From Rhexocercosporidium sp. MPI-PUGE-AT-0058 (lineage: Eukaryota > Ascomycota > Leotiomycetes > Helotiales), in NCBI GenBank assembly GCA_020746875.1, contig JAGTJL010000008.1:434001-498000 (forward strand): a stretch of 64,000 bases of DNA, given 5' to 3'. The position numbers and the translations under genes were made by a program. Shown here piece by piece: positions 12,598-25,700 of the stretch (position 1 is the first letter of the stretch; each line of letters opens with the position of its first letter). The notes beneath the pieces are model-generated. The model had not been told where the DNA came from, searched no databases, and was given only the letters and a program-made list of their open reading frames with translations.

Positions 12598-13932
12598 CTA
12601 CTTGAACAACTTCTTATCTAAAGGCGCCAATCCAACCTTGTTGTTCTTGTAGTCGAACTCGAGGTAAGTTCTGCTCAGAACGTTGAAGCCGAAGAAAGTC
12701 TGCGCGCCATCAACGGGTCTGTCCCAAACACGAGCGTTCAAGAGGCATTTTCCAGCATGGAGGGTAGTGTCAATGTACTGAGCTGGCACAGAGGTAAGCT
12801 TCTGCTTGTGGCTGATCTCATAAGTGATAGTTGGGAAAGTGTTGATCTTGTCGCAAGGAACCTCGTGGAGACCACCGGCACCTGGGTTGACAGGGCTGGT
12901 TCCGGGGAGGTTGAAGACATCAAGAGGCTTAGCGTTGGTTACTTTGACCATGTAGTTGAATGCGTCCCATGGCATTGGAGCGCCGTGACCGAACTTGTCT
13001 TCGTCCCAGACTGCGATGGGATCGATGGCGTCACACTTGGCGTTCTTGGTTGTGGCGTTGTAGTTTGGTGAGTTGGTTGCTTTGAGCGAGAAGGACTTTC
13101 CGTCGATGGAGAGGCCGGTCCAGGCCGAGGACCAGTAGTTGCTTCGCTTTGGGCTAAGAGACAAATGCTCGCCGGAGTTGATGCACTCGTCGAGGATGGT
13201 GTCATGGTAGACCATGTCGCGGGGCTTGTAGACGGTCTCGTCGGTTCCGCCGAGAACAGTGAGATGCTCAAATCCAAAGCAAGAGTCCTTATTCTTGAGC
13301 TGATCGCAAGTGTGCCATCCCATGACTGGGTTGAGGACCTTGCCCTCGAAGAATTGGAATGGGGCAGGCCAGAAAGTCTCATTGCCTCCCTTGGGGACGG
13401 GAGCGAAGCCGAAGACCCCACCGATGTCAAAAGCTTGAGGCAATGGGAAACCAAAGTCGGTGTTGCCCATGTAGACATCATTCATGCACTTCCGGTCACC
13501 ATTTGCTGCACTGTTGAAGCACATGGTGTCTCTACCATATCGCATGGTGAAGGGGAGACCAGGAGTATAGTCGGTACCGTTGAAGGTTGCTCTGTTGAGA
13601 GTGGTGTTCTTGAAAGTGGATGACTTGGCTTGATCGTAGTACTGCTGTCCAGGAGGAATGCAAGTCTTGACATCGTGCTTGCCAATACAATCTGGGGTGT
13701 GAACCCAAGTGGTGTGCCATGTCCAATCACTGAGCAAGCTCATCTCCTGAGGAGGATTGCCGACGGTGATATTCATGCGAGGACCATGAATCGAATCGGT
13801 CATGGGAAGCAAGATCTTCTTGCAGTCATCGTTCTTTGGTCTGCGATCTTCCGTTGGTGCAGCGAATGCCGAGCTAGCAAGAAGAGCAGAGACGAGGCAT
13901 GCCCCTGTTGCGGAGAATGCTGATTTGACCAT
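12598..13932 (-). CDS. Secreted pepsin-fold (A1-like) protein with altered catalytic motifs
   Basis: Single-exon gene of 444 residues. A clear signal peptide (about residues 1-24, ending SSAFA before APTED) marks it for secretion. The layout is that of a fungal aspartic protease: a strand with NITVGNPPQEM, then the position of the first catalytic loop, paired cysteines, an IGGVFGFAP segment, and a C-terminal FFGFNVLSRTYLEFDYKNNKVGLAPL ending typical of the fold. The first catalytic loop, normally DTGS, reads SDWTWHTTW (Asp69 then Trp-Thr-Trp). The second, normally D-S/T-G, reads AVWDEDKFGHG. Both catalytic glycines are lost, so I expect no normal peptidase activity; a binding, inhibitory or carbohydrate-related role is possible. 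Several N-glycosylation sequons (NIT, NTT, NGT, NET, NAT) fit an extracellular protein. Codon use and length are intact, so it is not a decaying gene. Confidence 0.72.
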   Translation of the reverse strand: MVKSAFSATGACLVSALLASSAFAAPTEDRRPKNDDCKKILLPMTDSIHGPRMNITVGNPPQEMSLLSDWTWHTTWVHTPDCIGKHDVKTCIPPGQQYYDQAKSSTFKNTTLNRATFNGTDYTPGLPFTMRYGRDTMCFNSAANGDRKCMNDVYMGNTDFGFPLPQAFDIGGVFGFAPVPKGGNETFWPAPFQFFEGKVLNPVMGWHTCDQLKNKDSCFGFEHLTVLGGTDETVYKPRDMVYHDTILDECINSGEHLSLSPKRSNYWSSAWTGLSIDGKSFSLKATNSPNYNATTKNAKCDAIDPIAVWDEDKFGHGAPMPWDAFNYMVKVTNAKPLDVFNLPGTSPVNPGAGGLHEVPCDKINTFPTITYEISHKQKLTSVPAQYIDTTLHAGKCLLNARVWDRPVDGAQTFFGFNVLSRTYLEFDYKNNKVGLAPLDKKLFK

Positions 13933-16791
13933 TTTTGAAGCCGGTGAAACTTATCAAAATGATTATGAAAGCAATATGCAAATTGACAACGATGCTGGTA
14001 AAGAGCAGGAAGATGATGCCGAGCAGGGTGAAGAGGATGAAGAGGGTGATGATGAGAGACTGTTGTGTTGCTGAAGAGAGTGAACTGGGTTGTTGATGTT
14101 GTACGATCTTCAGACAGAACTATCCCTTTAAGTATCCCTCGTCCTTCAAAACACGCCGCATCATGAGAGGCTTCATTTCTCAATAAGCTGCCGATAGCAT
14201 GTCCTGGTAGACTTCAATGTACTTGGCAGCGTGCGTCCAAGAACTTTGGGGGACTCAGCCCCGAGGCCGAATGCACTGAAAGCCCTCGCTTGGCCCCTAA
14301 GACTGGCGTCTAGGGAGCCGAATCCTCTCACAGCCGCCGAAACGCACCGAAATGTCCACAGTAAACGTCAAAATTCTTCTAATAATGGCTTCCGATGATG
14401 AGAAAAGATACTAGAATGTATGGGAGGGAATCGACACCAGCTGAAATCATTTTCCGTGCTGTTGAACGAGATGTGGAGAGCGTGGTCTGGACACCGGCAC
14501 GAGAGGTCTTGGACTTCAGATGAGAACTGGGCGGATGACTGCTTAACTTCCCGACGTTCAACGGCGCAGGTACAATATCTGGAGTACTGCAACATGGTAA
14601 CTCAGATACTGTACGGGTTGTTCTACTGTGCTGCCGTATTCCAGTGCTGACAACCAAGTCGTGATTTGTCGCGGAGGATGAAAGGCTTATAGGGCTTAGA
14701 TACTGTATTTTTAGAGTACGTTTAGCGTCTGGGCTCGCTGAAACGATGTCTCCAGGCTGTAGCCACAGGCGCACGTGCCTTGAACCTGTTCCGAATCACA
14801 TGAGTCAAGCTTCACTCACCAAATTCTTGTAAATATGCATCAGCCACGCCGTGAAGAAAGAAAAAGCTGAGATCTTCAATCTAGATTAGTCTTGAGTTGC
14901 GGTATATTGGGACATCGATGACACCCCCGTTAGTATCTAGATACAGTCAATGGCAGCGATATCCTACTGCTGGCCAAAAGTGCTACTGACCCAGCACGCC
15001 TTGTCTGAGTAATGTGAAATATAAATATCTGACATAATCTACACCATGTTTAGAAATATAAGAAGTAGCTTCAGGCGAGAGTTCTCAGAAAAAAGCTCGC
15101 TAATTGTTCATCTAAAAGTAAGTCAGACAGACATGCGACATTCAAATAGGTGCTGACCCGGCTGCTCGGATCGTTGCTTCAATCCTATGATGATTAATCT
15201 CGACATCTGACATAACATAAAGAATATGCAATTTGAATCTTCGTTCGGATTGTTTCTCGGGAGCGGGTACCAGATGGACATAGGGTCGCATAAGCTAATT
15301 GTGGGGTCGCTGCATACAAAACTGTTAAAGTAAGCTGATGGGATGAGAGACTGGTTCCGATACCATTTACTATCATCTACTGCTCGGTCACTGATCTAGT
15401 TTAACTGGCAGATGTAGCTTGAAGTGTTTGATGAGGTGCATGTAGGCTGTCAGCACGTAACGGCTTTGGAATCAGGACAGACACCTGACAAATTTCAGAC
15501 ATCGCATAAGCAAAAGTTCAATTCTGTATGACATTGACCCTAATTGCCTCATTGAGAGCAACTCATTACTAGATCATTTTTGTGATGAAGAGAAAATAGC
15601 TCAAGATCGACTCCCAAATCCGAATAAACGCCATTCTAGAAACAGATTTCAGCTATAAAAAAAATGCACTTCACACATTTTCTGCTTTTCATACATTTTT
15701 TCTTCATAGCTACCCAGTCCCCTCAAGCCCCATCGATCGGCAGTAGTGATACAGTCAGCGCTACGTTGCAACGTTGTCGTTGCAGCACTAGGTAAAATAG
15801 CCGGGAGGTTGTATGACATAAGTTGGAGATCTTGGACCGGGGAGATGAAAGTGGAGCGAGGAGCTTTGGAAGTGGGCCTCCTTTGAAGCATAAGGATGAA
15901 TAAGGGCTTGAAGAATCAAGAGGGACGAAGGTGAAAAAAGGCTAACGCTGCTGAGCTGCGAGAAAACGAAGGAATCTGAGAATAAGAGTTGTCGGCTGTC
16001 GTCTATATTAGGGATTCTGCTAGCAGAAGCTTGTGGAGAAGATTTGTTGTCTGTTAATATGATGACTCTGGCAAACTTGGAGATGCTACAGTCTTGCTCG
16101 AGAAGGACTGTAATTACACTTCATATTCTCTGACCTACTGTCTTTGTAAATAACCTTGCGAGATAACGGTTTTGAGTAATGCTCAATGATGTCTACTCTT
16201 TCCTAGTAAACTGCAGCATTGATGCTCCGCAATAGCAGTTGAGATTAAATAAATAAGTTGTCTAAGACGATGAATTGACGCGGCAAGATAGCGCTTACCA
16301 CCAGAGTCAACATGCGGATTCAATCTGGAAGTGATACTAAGTGAGAAAAGTGATCTTGGTCTTCAAAGCACATCGAAGTCAGGGAACAGTTGACTGCAAA
16401 TAAATCTCAACTATTATTAAGTATCGACAATATCTAACTAGGTATGGATCTATATGCGCATTCAATCTCAGCACCACCACTAGACAAGAGCCATCCATCT
16501 CCGGTCCCGACTCCATCAACTTCAAACCCAATCTAGCAGTAATGCCTCGACGATAGTACATTCCCAACAAACAAAAGCATATCCATCCCTCATCTCGACT
16601 CGTCTCATACATAAGGAGTGACACAACCATATAAAGAAATAATTTATCAGAAACAAATGGAAATTGACAAGGAAAATGGAAAACATAACTCCCAAATATC
16701 CATCCATCTATACCACGCTCGCTATTTTGGAACTCCATCTAATGCCGGCCCATGACGAAAGAAACATGGTATCATGAATGAATGAACCAGA
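13933..16791. other. Intergenic interval between protease-like gene and PKS-NRPS 3' end
   Basis: Holds the promoter of the minus-strand protease-like gene and the 3' flank of the PKS-NRPS. The pyrimidine-rich minus-strand stretch next to 13933-14090 is probably the 5' leader of the protease-like gene. The 119-codon frame at 16379-16738 lies just beyond the PKS-NRPS stop and is most likely untranslated. Nothing else recognised. Confidence 0.5.
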
Positions 16792-19700
16792 TTAAAACTT
16801 CCTCCTGCTCAGTGTCTTCAAACTCGCAGTTCCGCCCTCATTCCTCAGGACTTCTCGGATGAGAGATCCAAGTCCCACTGATAGACCAGCCTTCTGTACT
16901 TCCACGACCCAGTCGTCAAGCTCAAGGGTAGCGAGCTTCTGGCCGAACTTGTTCTCGAGGTATGTGCCGAGCTCACGGATGCGGATTCTGTCATCACCGC
17001 AGTGGTTCTTGACGACGGCGCCTTGGCTGCGAGCGAAGAGAGAGTTGACGACCATGTAGCCGACCTCTTCGACCTCGACGAATTGCATGTGTCCGTCGAT
17101 GCCAGGCGTGTTAGGCACGGCGCCGATGCGCATTGAATACTCGAGGATGTTGGCGGTCATGTTGACGCTGGCTGCGCCGTCACCAAGGATGTTGGAGGGG
17201 CGGTGGACCCAGACTGGGAGGTTGCATTGCTCAGCGGCTGCGAGGAGGTATTTCTCGCCGGCCCATTTGCTTGCTGCGTAGCCCATGGATCCATCGGTTG
17301 GTGGTGTGAAGGTTGGGATGAATCGCTCGCCGAGGTCGAGTTCTGGGATGAAAGATGCGACACCGGCGGTGGAGACGAAGTGGAAGGGTGTCTTGCGGAC
17401 CATGGCTAAGCGAGTGAGTTCCTTGGTAGAGCCCAAGTTGGATGCCTCCAATGAGGCGTAGGACTTCAGGAATGAGACATCGCAGCCGTTGTGGATGATG
17501 CGGTCTGCCTTCTTGGAGAGGTCGATGAATTGCTGCTCGCTGAGGCCCAAGCGAGGAGAGGCAAGATCACCGTAGTACTTGATAATCTTGGAGGACATGA
17601 TTGGGAGGGCACGCGAGGTCTTGCCGTCCGGAAGACGGATAGCCACGCAGTGGATCTTGCCAACGCGCTCGTCGGCGACGAGCTCGCGGAGGATTTGGGT
17701 ACCGAGGAAACCAGTAGCTCCTGTAAGGACCACCTCGACGTAGGATCTTGAGACAGGTCGAAGGCCAAGTGAGTGTGGTGAAGACTCGAAGAGGCCTGGT
17801 TCAAGAGTAGTCTCTTGCTCCCAGTTGATGGCGGTTGTGGTCTGGAGAACCTCGAGGTCAGTATAATTCTCTGAAGATTGAATAATAGGGTTAATTTGAA
17901 CACATACCTCGACATCAGAGACAGCCTCAATCTGAGCGGCCATGCTCTCGAGTGTGCTCGATTGGAAAAGAGTGTAGAGAGCAATGTTGGCGCTGAAAGT
18001 ATCACGGATCATTGCCTGGACATTGACAAGTAGCATGGAGTTACCGCCGAGAACGAAGAAGTCTGAGCTGCCACGGACACCAGCAACCGAGACACCTGCT
18101 GGAAGGCAGCGGCCCCAGATCTCCTTGAGAGAAGCTTCGGTCATGGTGAGGTCGATCGGCGTGGAATCATCAACCTCCTGGAATGAAGGCAGTTCGATGG
18201 CAGCCAAGGCTCGCATGTCGATCTTGCCGTTGGGAGTTCTGGGCAGGTTGTCGATAGCGACGAACTTGTTGGGGATCATGGTAGATGGAAGTGGGAGACC
18301 AGCGAGGAACTTGCGAGTATCTGGAATCTCCTGGCCAAGGACTGCGAAGGCAACGAGGAAGGCATTGTCGCCTTCGCCACGGAGGCAGACAGCAGCTTCA
18401 GTTATCGCACCCTTGGATTCGCGGACGATCGTAGAGCGAATGTCATCGAGTTCAATACGGACACCGCGAAGCTTGACTTGGTTGTCGCCGGCGATACGCC
18501 CGAGGAAGACGAATCTTCCATCTGGGAGCATCTTGGCTCTGTCGCCAGTGCGGTACATGCGATCCCATCCCTTAGCGATATCTGCGTCAGATGCAAATGG
18601 GTCTGTAACCCACTTGGCAGCAGTCAACTCCTTCTGGCCGAGGTAGCCTTGCGAGATGCTTGCACCACCGCAGACCATCTCACCTGGGAAACCGACTGGG
18701 ACTGGGTTGAGGTTATCGTCGAGGATGTAGGTGGAGTAGTTGGGAAGCGAGGAGCCAACGATCATGTTCTGCTCGCTGGCAGTTGGGTCACTGAGGGGGA
18801 TCTCCCAAGCGGAGTTGATAATCGTGATCTCAGTAGGACCTAGGAATGCCAATTAGTTGATTGCTCAAAGTACTCAAAGTTGTTGAATACTTACCACAAG
18901 AGTTGAGGAGTCTAAGCTTAGGGAGGCTGATCTTCTGGAATTGCTGGACGATGGCACTGGTTAAGGGCTCACCGCAAGAGAATGCGGAGCGCCATTCAGT
19001 CAATTGGTGAAGAAGTGCTGGATCTTGGCGGAGAATCAGAGAGTAGACAGAAGGAGTAACGATGGTGTATGTCACTTGGTGCTCGACCATGAGCTTGACG
19101 AGCTCCATGGGATCAGTTCTTGTCTGCATGGAAGCGACGACCATCTTGCCCTGAGATGCAATGAATTGCATCATTTGGGCGAGAGACAAATCGAAGCCCA
19201 AGTTAGTGGGCTGGAGGACGACTTCCTTGCCATTGGCGATCTGGTACTCCTTGTTGACACCATAGATGTGGTTCACGAAGTTGGAGTTCTTGAGAAGCGT
19301 TCCCTTGGGTGTACCAGTAGTACCAGATGTGTAGATCACGCAGGCGGTGTCGTTCGGCTTGGACATATCTTCGGTGTAGTGAGTGCGTCGTCCACCCATG
19401 TCAGACAGCTTGAAGATGTGTCGGTTGGGGACGCGGAAGCTACGTTGTGCGGCAGCCCAAGTGTGCTCATCACAGATGATCGCAGCTGGGTCGCAATCGT
19501 TGACTATGAGCTCGAGACGAGAGACGGGGTTGGATGGATCCAATGGGACATAGATTGCACCGACTCGGAGGACGGCAAGCCAGTAGCAGACGCTCATGGC
19601 GCTAGGTTCGCAGTTAACACCAACAAATGCTTGTGGCTTGACACCGAGTCTGAGGAGATGTGCGGAAATGGTTGATACCCATGAAGCCATCTCAATCCAT

Positions 19701-22700
19701 GTGAGTTGACCGCCGACATTGTCTACAACGGCGATGTTGTTGGACCGGGCCTTAACAGCCCAGTCGAACATCCTGTTGATGGTGATGGACTGATCGATAT
19801 TGATCCGTGGCCCAGTGCCGATTGCAAGGGCGGAGTGAGCATCCTTGGCACTGAAGACGGACTGGTCCTTGATGGGAAGCGACGGCTTGGAGGAAAGGGT
19901 CTTGAGGAGGTGGGTGTAAGAATTGAGGACCGTGGAAAGATCCTCTTCCGAATAGAGGTATTGCTGGGTAGTAACAGTGATCAGGGTGGTACCGTCAACT
20001 GCCAGCTCGACGTCGAACTGCAGGTCGTATGGATTGCTTGCATCTAATGTCCCAAGTTAGTATTTTGACAAGTAAGAGAGCTGAAATTACTTACCCTGGA
20101 AATCGACGACTTCGGCTTCACACTCGCCAATAGGTACGGAGCGAAGAGAGCCCATCTTGTAATTCATAAGAACTTGGAATAGCGGGTTAGAAGTGGTGCT
20201 ACGGGGCACCTCAAGTTTATCGAGCAGAACGTTGTATGGGATTTGAGAGTGTTCCAATGCCGCAAGTGTCTTGTCTCTAGCCTGTTGAGTGAGCTTAGCG
20301 AAGGACCGGGCACCCTCAACCTTGAAGCGAAGTGGCAACAAGTTAACGAAGAATCCGAGAGTATCGACATGATCGGGGTCGTTCTTGTTAGCATCAGTGA
20401 TACCGATGCAGATATCATCGATGTTGAGAAGCTTGTGAAGCATGGTTTGGAGAGTGGCCAAGTGGAGATGGAAAGGCGTAACTCGGAGTTTCTGACTTGC
20501 TGCCTTGAGAGTTGCGGTGAAGGAAGCATCGAGTCTAGTCTCCATGATCCGAATGTTGTACTCGGTCAGCGGCTTTCTGGACTTGACCGTGCCGAAGTCA
20601 AAGAGGGGAAGGGTTTCTGGAACATCTGGGAATTCGTTTCTCCAGTATGCGACGTCTTTGCTGAGGGCTTGGTCGACTGTTGCACGCTGCTTGTTGGCGT
20701 AGTCGATGTACTGGTACTTGAGGGGTGCGAGTTTCTCTCCTGAGTAGATAGCGGCGATATCCCGGACCAGAATCTGGGAACTGGTAGCGTCTACGGCTAT
20801 GTGATGGAATCCCATAATCAGAACGTGAGAGGTTGGGCTTTCGATCAGGAGAGTGGCCTTCATGCTCTCAGCATTCTCAAGATCATAGCTGTGATCGTTG
20901 GTTCTGTTGAATTCTTCCTTGATCTGAGCCTCACCAGTGTATGGCTTCTGCTCCATGACGAAAGGAGTCTTCTCCACAGCTCCCAAGTAAGCCAGATAGT
21001 TGGTCTTATCCGTAAAGAAGGCAGTACGGAGAGTCTCGTGGCGGTCAATGAGGTCGTAGAATGCTTGGTTGAAGTCTGCAACGCGGAACGGACCCTTGAT
21101 TCGGTAAGCGAGGGTGATGTTGTAAGTAGCCGGGTTGGTGAGGAAAGATTGCAAGAACCACAATCGCTCTTGGGAAAAGGACATGCGTCCAACACGCTCC
21201 ATTCCTGGCAGAAGTTCAATTCCGTCGTACTCGCCAGTCTCGGATCCAGCTCTAGAGATCCATGTGAAGTCCTCGCTTAAACCAGGGGTAGACGGAGGGG
21301 TAGCGAGAAGGCTCGGAGTGCTTGTACCGGAAGAAGCGGAAGCCTCAGAAGGCGGCGAAGTACCCTTGATAATATCTGCCAGCTCAACTTCCTCAGATGC
21401 AGCGACTATCTTGACAAGAGCACCAGCCTCGGCGCAGAGGGTTTGGATGCTTCCTCCTCCAAGGACCTTCAGGACAGGCATATCGACATCAATCTGGCTC
21501 AAGAACCAGGATCTTATTTCCATGGCCATGAGAGAGTCGACACCTAAAGCAAGTAGAGGTTGAGAGCATTCGATGTTCTCAGCAGCAGCCTGCAGGATAC
21601 GACTCATCTTCTGGACGAAGTCGCCCTGGATGATCTCGGCACGTAACTCTGCTGTGGCAGCAGCTGCAAGACGTTGTTTGATGGGAAGCGAGGAACCACC
21701 AGCTGAGGAGTTATCCTCACCCTCCTCCTTGAGGACCATGTGCGAGAATCGGAGGTTGGATGCGTACCAAGGGTTGTCGGCACCCGGCAGGGCGCTGTTG
21801 CGAGGAATACCCGTGATAACTAGGAGAAAGCAGAAATTAGTACTAATGATCAAGATAGGATCAAAGTAGGACATTTGAAGAGGGGATGACTTACTGTCGT
21901 TGGAATGCCCCGAATCAGGACGGCCGCAAATGACACACTCAGCAAACATATCCAAGAAAGCAGGCTCAGAGATAGCCATCCACTTCTGCCTCTTAAGGGA
22001 GCTCTCAAGCGCAGCATCCTGGGACACAACGCCAATGCCGATAACCATACCAATGTGCATGACCGAAGCGGTGAGTCCTCGGGCTCTGCGCTGAGCAGCA
22101 ATAGTTTGCATGTATCCGTTGGCGGCTAGGTAGTTGGATTGACCACGGTTGCCGACTGTGTTAGCGAGAGAAGAGAAGAGAATGAAGAAATCCAAATCGC
22201 TGCCTTCGCCAAACAGCTCGTCCAGCTGGTTAGTGCCGTCCACCTTAGGCTTGAGAGAAATTTGGAAATCTTCAAGAGTAATGTCGTTGAAGAGACGATC
22301 GGCGAGGACCATTGCTGCGTTGGCAACACCAGCAATGGGAGGCATCTGGCGGCAGATCTCCTCATGAGTCTTGCGGAGAGAAGACCCGTCTGTGACATCG
22401 CATGCGAAGATCTGGACATTGCCACCTGCAGTGGCCATCTCGTCGAGCCAGGTCTGGTTGACAGACTTGGGGTTTCGGGTGGTCAATGCTAGATGCTTGG
22501 CTCCATTCTGGACCATCCACCTGCAGAGTGCCTGTCCCAGACCTCCTGTGCATCCAACGAGGAGATATGTCTTATCAGCGCGGAAAAGCTCCTTCGTATT
22601 GATGGGAGCGATCTGAACCGATACTTCAGCATCCTTGGTGAAGTCTAACACGACGGGATAGGCAATTGTCTTAGACGAGCTTGCGACTTGAGAAAGCGAG

Positions 22701-25700
22701 ACTATTTCAGGGGTCTCTGATCGGTCGACGAAATTAGCAGCGACGAAGTGGGCTTTGAGAAGCTCGTCGTGCAGGCAGTCGGATACTTTGTTGATGCCAG
22801 AGCTGGCTTTCTTGCCGAAAAGATCGTGAATCTTGGTGTTGATGCATTCATCGTTGCCTTGGAGGGCAGCAATGCTGGATGGTTGGTCGAGACCGGAGAA
22901 GTCCAGAACCATGTCGATCTTAGCAGGCAGGATGTTCCGGAGGACACGCTCTGGAGTGTGGGGATTGATGTAAACAATTTTCGACCCGGCTGGTACTGGT
23001 GTGGTGGATGCAGAGAATGTCTTCAGTCCCAAGGCTTCAGCGGTGGCCTGGAAGGCGGATGCGAGACTCTTGTCAGGACCCAGGAACAGTACAGTAGATC
23101 CATGGCGGAGCTTGGAGAAGAGGGCTGTGGATACGAAAGTGCTGGCGACCGACTCGATGAACTTAGGTGGCGAGTCGACTTTGACGTAGATGGGAACAAC
23201 TTGGGTAGCCGGGACATCGATGATAGAGGCATTGATGTTGGAAAATGCGAGGACATTTTTGCCAGGGGCAATTTCTCCTCCCTCGACCACCTTACCGATA
23301 ATGAGGTACATGTGCATATTCTCACCGACCTTGATAGCGGAGAGCAGGGAATGCGTAACCTTGATCTTAATAGCCGAAGTATCCTTGGTGACTGTCATCG
23401 AGAGATGCGGCTCTGAGAGGACGTATGATCCATCTGACTCCGAAACAACTACTTGAGTCTCGGCTGGAGAGACCTTCTTCTGGATAGGACGACGACGAGC
23501 ATTGAGACGATCATTGAGAACTTGATCGGCGGTGATACGTGGAATCAAGAATTTACCATTCTTAATGACCAGTTCCGGCTCGGCAGTCCAGAGAATGTTA
23601 GGGCAGACCACTCGGATAGCATCATCGGCAAATAGGCGGAGGGATGCGGCGGCAATGAGGTCGTTGCTCGTCTCGGCCTCAGATGGTTCGATATCGAGAA
23701 GCTGGAATTGCACGTGGGCATACTCGGATTGAAGACCACGTCCAACACCGACGGACATGTTGGCGTAGGCATTCTGGAGTCTGCACCCAGATGTGACCCA
23801 GAGGACCTGGCGGGCTTGATCAACAACGCTTTGTAGACCAGTGATAGTATCCTGCTTCAAGTTCTTCCAAATGGGCTCATCTAGGTCCTGAACAAAGACG
23901 ACAGAAGAGATTGGTGCAGTGTGCAGGTGGGCTTTCTGAATGGTGTCGATGAATGAAAAGTTTGGGAGATCGTTGCCAAGAAGTCTGCATGATTCCGTAA
24001 TGTAGGTGGTAATCTCAGCATTCCGGGCTTGGTTACCTCCAATGATGCAGATATCCTTGAGAGTGATTGGCAGTGCCGGTGGGCAAAGTGGCTCTCTCAA
24101 AAATTGAACCTCTTCGGAGAGGGCTTGAGATAGGACGACGGATGTCATGTACATTGGTCGATCAGCCAAATCGTTTGTGACTTGGTCAACACCTGAGAAT
24201 CCAGTCTCCTTGAGAAGAGAAGTCCACTGCGACATAGAGGCAGCTGGGCCGAAGCGGCGGCTATCCTCATCTCCCGCCCACCAAGCTGGCAAGCCAAGAG
24301 TCATGAACTTGACACGGAGGACATCTGGTACACTGATCTCCTGAAGGACGACATATCCACCGGGCTTGAGAAGTAGACGGATGTTTTCCATAGTGCGCTG
24401 CAGGTTCTGAGAAGTTTGCACGACATTGGAAGCGATGATCATATCATAGGAGTGCTCCTCGAAGCCCTGCTCGACGATATCACCCTCAATCTCAAGCTGT
24501 TGGAACTTCATCTTGCCGGTCCACTTCTGCAAGTTCTCTCTGGCTCGGTCGAATGACTTGTCAGTAGAGTCAGTGAAAGCGTAACTCTTGAAGAGATGTC
24601 CGATTTCCTCGAAGACACCCTTCGTGACTGCGCCCGTGCCAGCACCAACTTCCAGGATCTTCATGCCTGCATATCGGTGGACAACTTGTCCGACGGCTCG
24701 GCTGAGGGAGACATTCGATTCCTTGATTTGCTGGCCGAGTGCGTAGTATCGGTTCAGCATGTCGTCCTTCATCATACACTCCAACAAGTTCGTCTCGCCA
24801 CGGACGACAGAGAGAAGGTTTTGACCGACGGTAGTGATAAGCTGGATGTCGACTTGGTCAAGGTGGTTGGTAGCCTGAGCTTCAAGCCAGTTAGAATCGT
24901 CTTCAGCCCATTCAGCCCGAAGTGTGGGATGCTGTCCATTCTCTACAACAGGGAAGAGATGGTCGATGAACTGGAAGATGCGCTGGTGGTTCCAAGAAAA
25001 TGTTTCCACCTCCTGGCGAGAGACAGAAGTGTTGAGTTTGCGTAGGTACATGTAAGCGAGACGCTCGCAGAGGTCGACGAGACTGGGCTCCGACGATGCA
25101 TCCTCGGAGGTGAGGACAATGTCCTGAGTTGTTCTGGTGACTTCTGGACGCCAGACGGTTTGCGAGTACAGCTCGACATCGTTCTCGGCATTGGCACGTT
25201 CGAGGGATGCTAGACCAAGTTAGTTTTAGGATTTCAATCGAATTTTCAAATTGGTGACTATAATTTGGGACGATGTGAAAAGCACTTACTGCAAGCTAGA
25301 CCCTCGATTTGCATTCGTGGGGCACCAGTAGTGGAATCGCACATCTCGATATCGGCCACAATCTTCATATTCTCGTTACTGGTAATGAAGGTATCAATGG
25401 TGACAGGAGTTGCCTCAGCGGCTTCGTCACGATCAGTGCTGATTCGGAGACACTTGATGCCGGTTGGGAGGTACGGCGATGCCATTCCACCGTCGCCAGG
25501 GAAGTGTAGTGCCGCAAAGACGGTTTGGAACGACGCATCCATGAGAGCCGGGTGCATCATAGCTGGCATCTCAGGATCTTCTGGGTATTCGATGGCAGAA
25601 GCGGTAGCTCTGTTCATGCGTCTGTCGATGCTGGTGAGACGATTGAATAATCCGGTATAGTTGAAACCGATTTCCACAAGTGAGTTGTAGAAGCTCTCGA

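Noticed and set aside
16379..16738. 119-codon minus-strand frame just past the PKS-NRPS stop
   Set aside because: No domain and unlikely composition; best explained as the 3' untranslated region of the PKS-NRPS.
17869..17907. Possible 37-39 nt in-frame intron in the last PKS-NRPS exon (GTATGT donor)
   Set aside because: Shorter than any other intron here. The better acceptor breaks the frame, and the sequence lies in a tolerant linker between the T and R domains.
18978..20047. Long plus-strand frames opposite the adenylation domain, and similar frames opposite other PKS-NRPS exons
   Set aside because: Mirror frames of a real GC-richer coding strand; no family resemblance.
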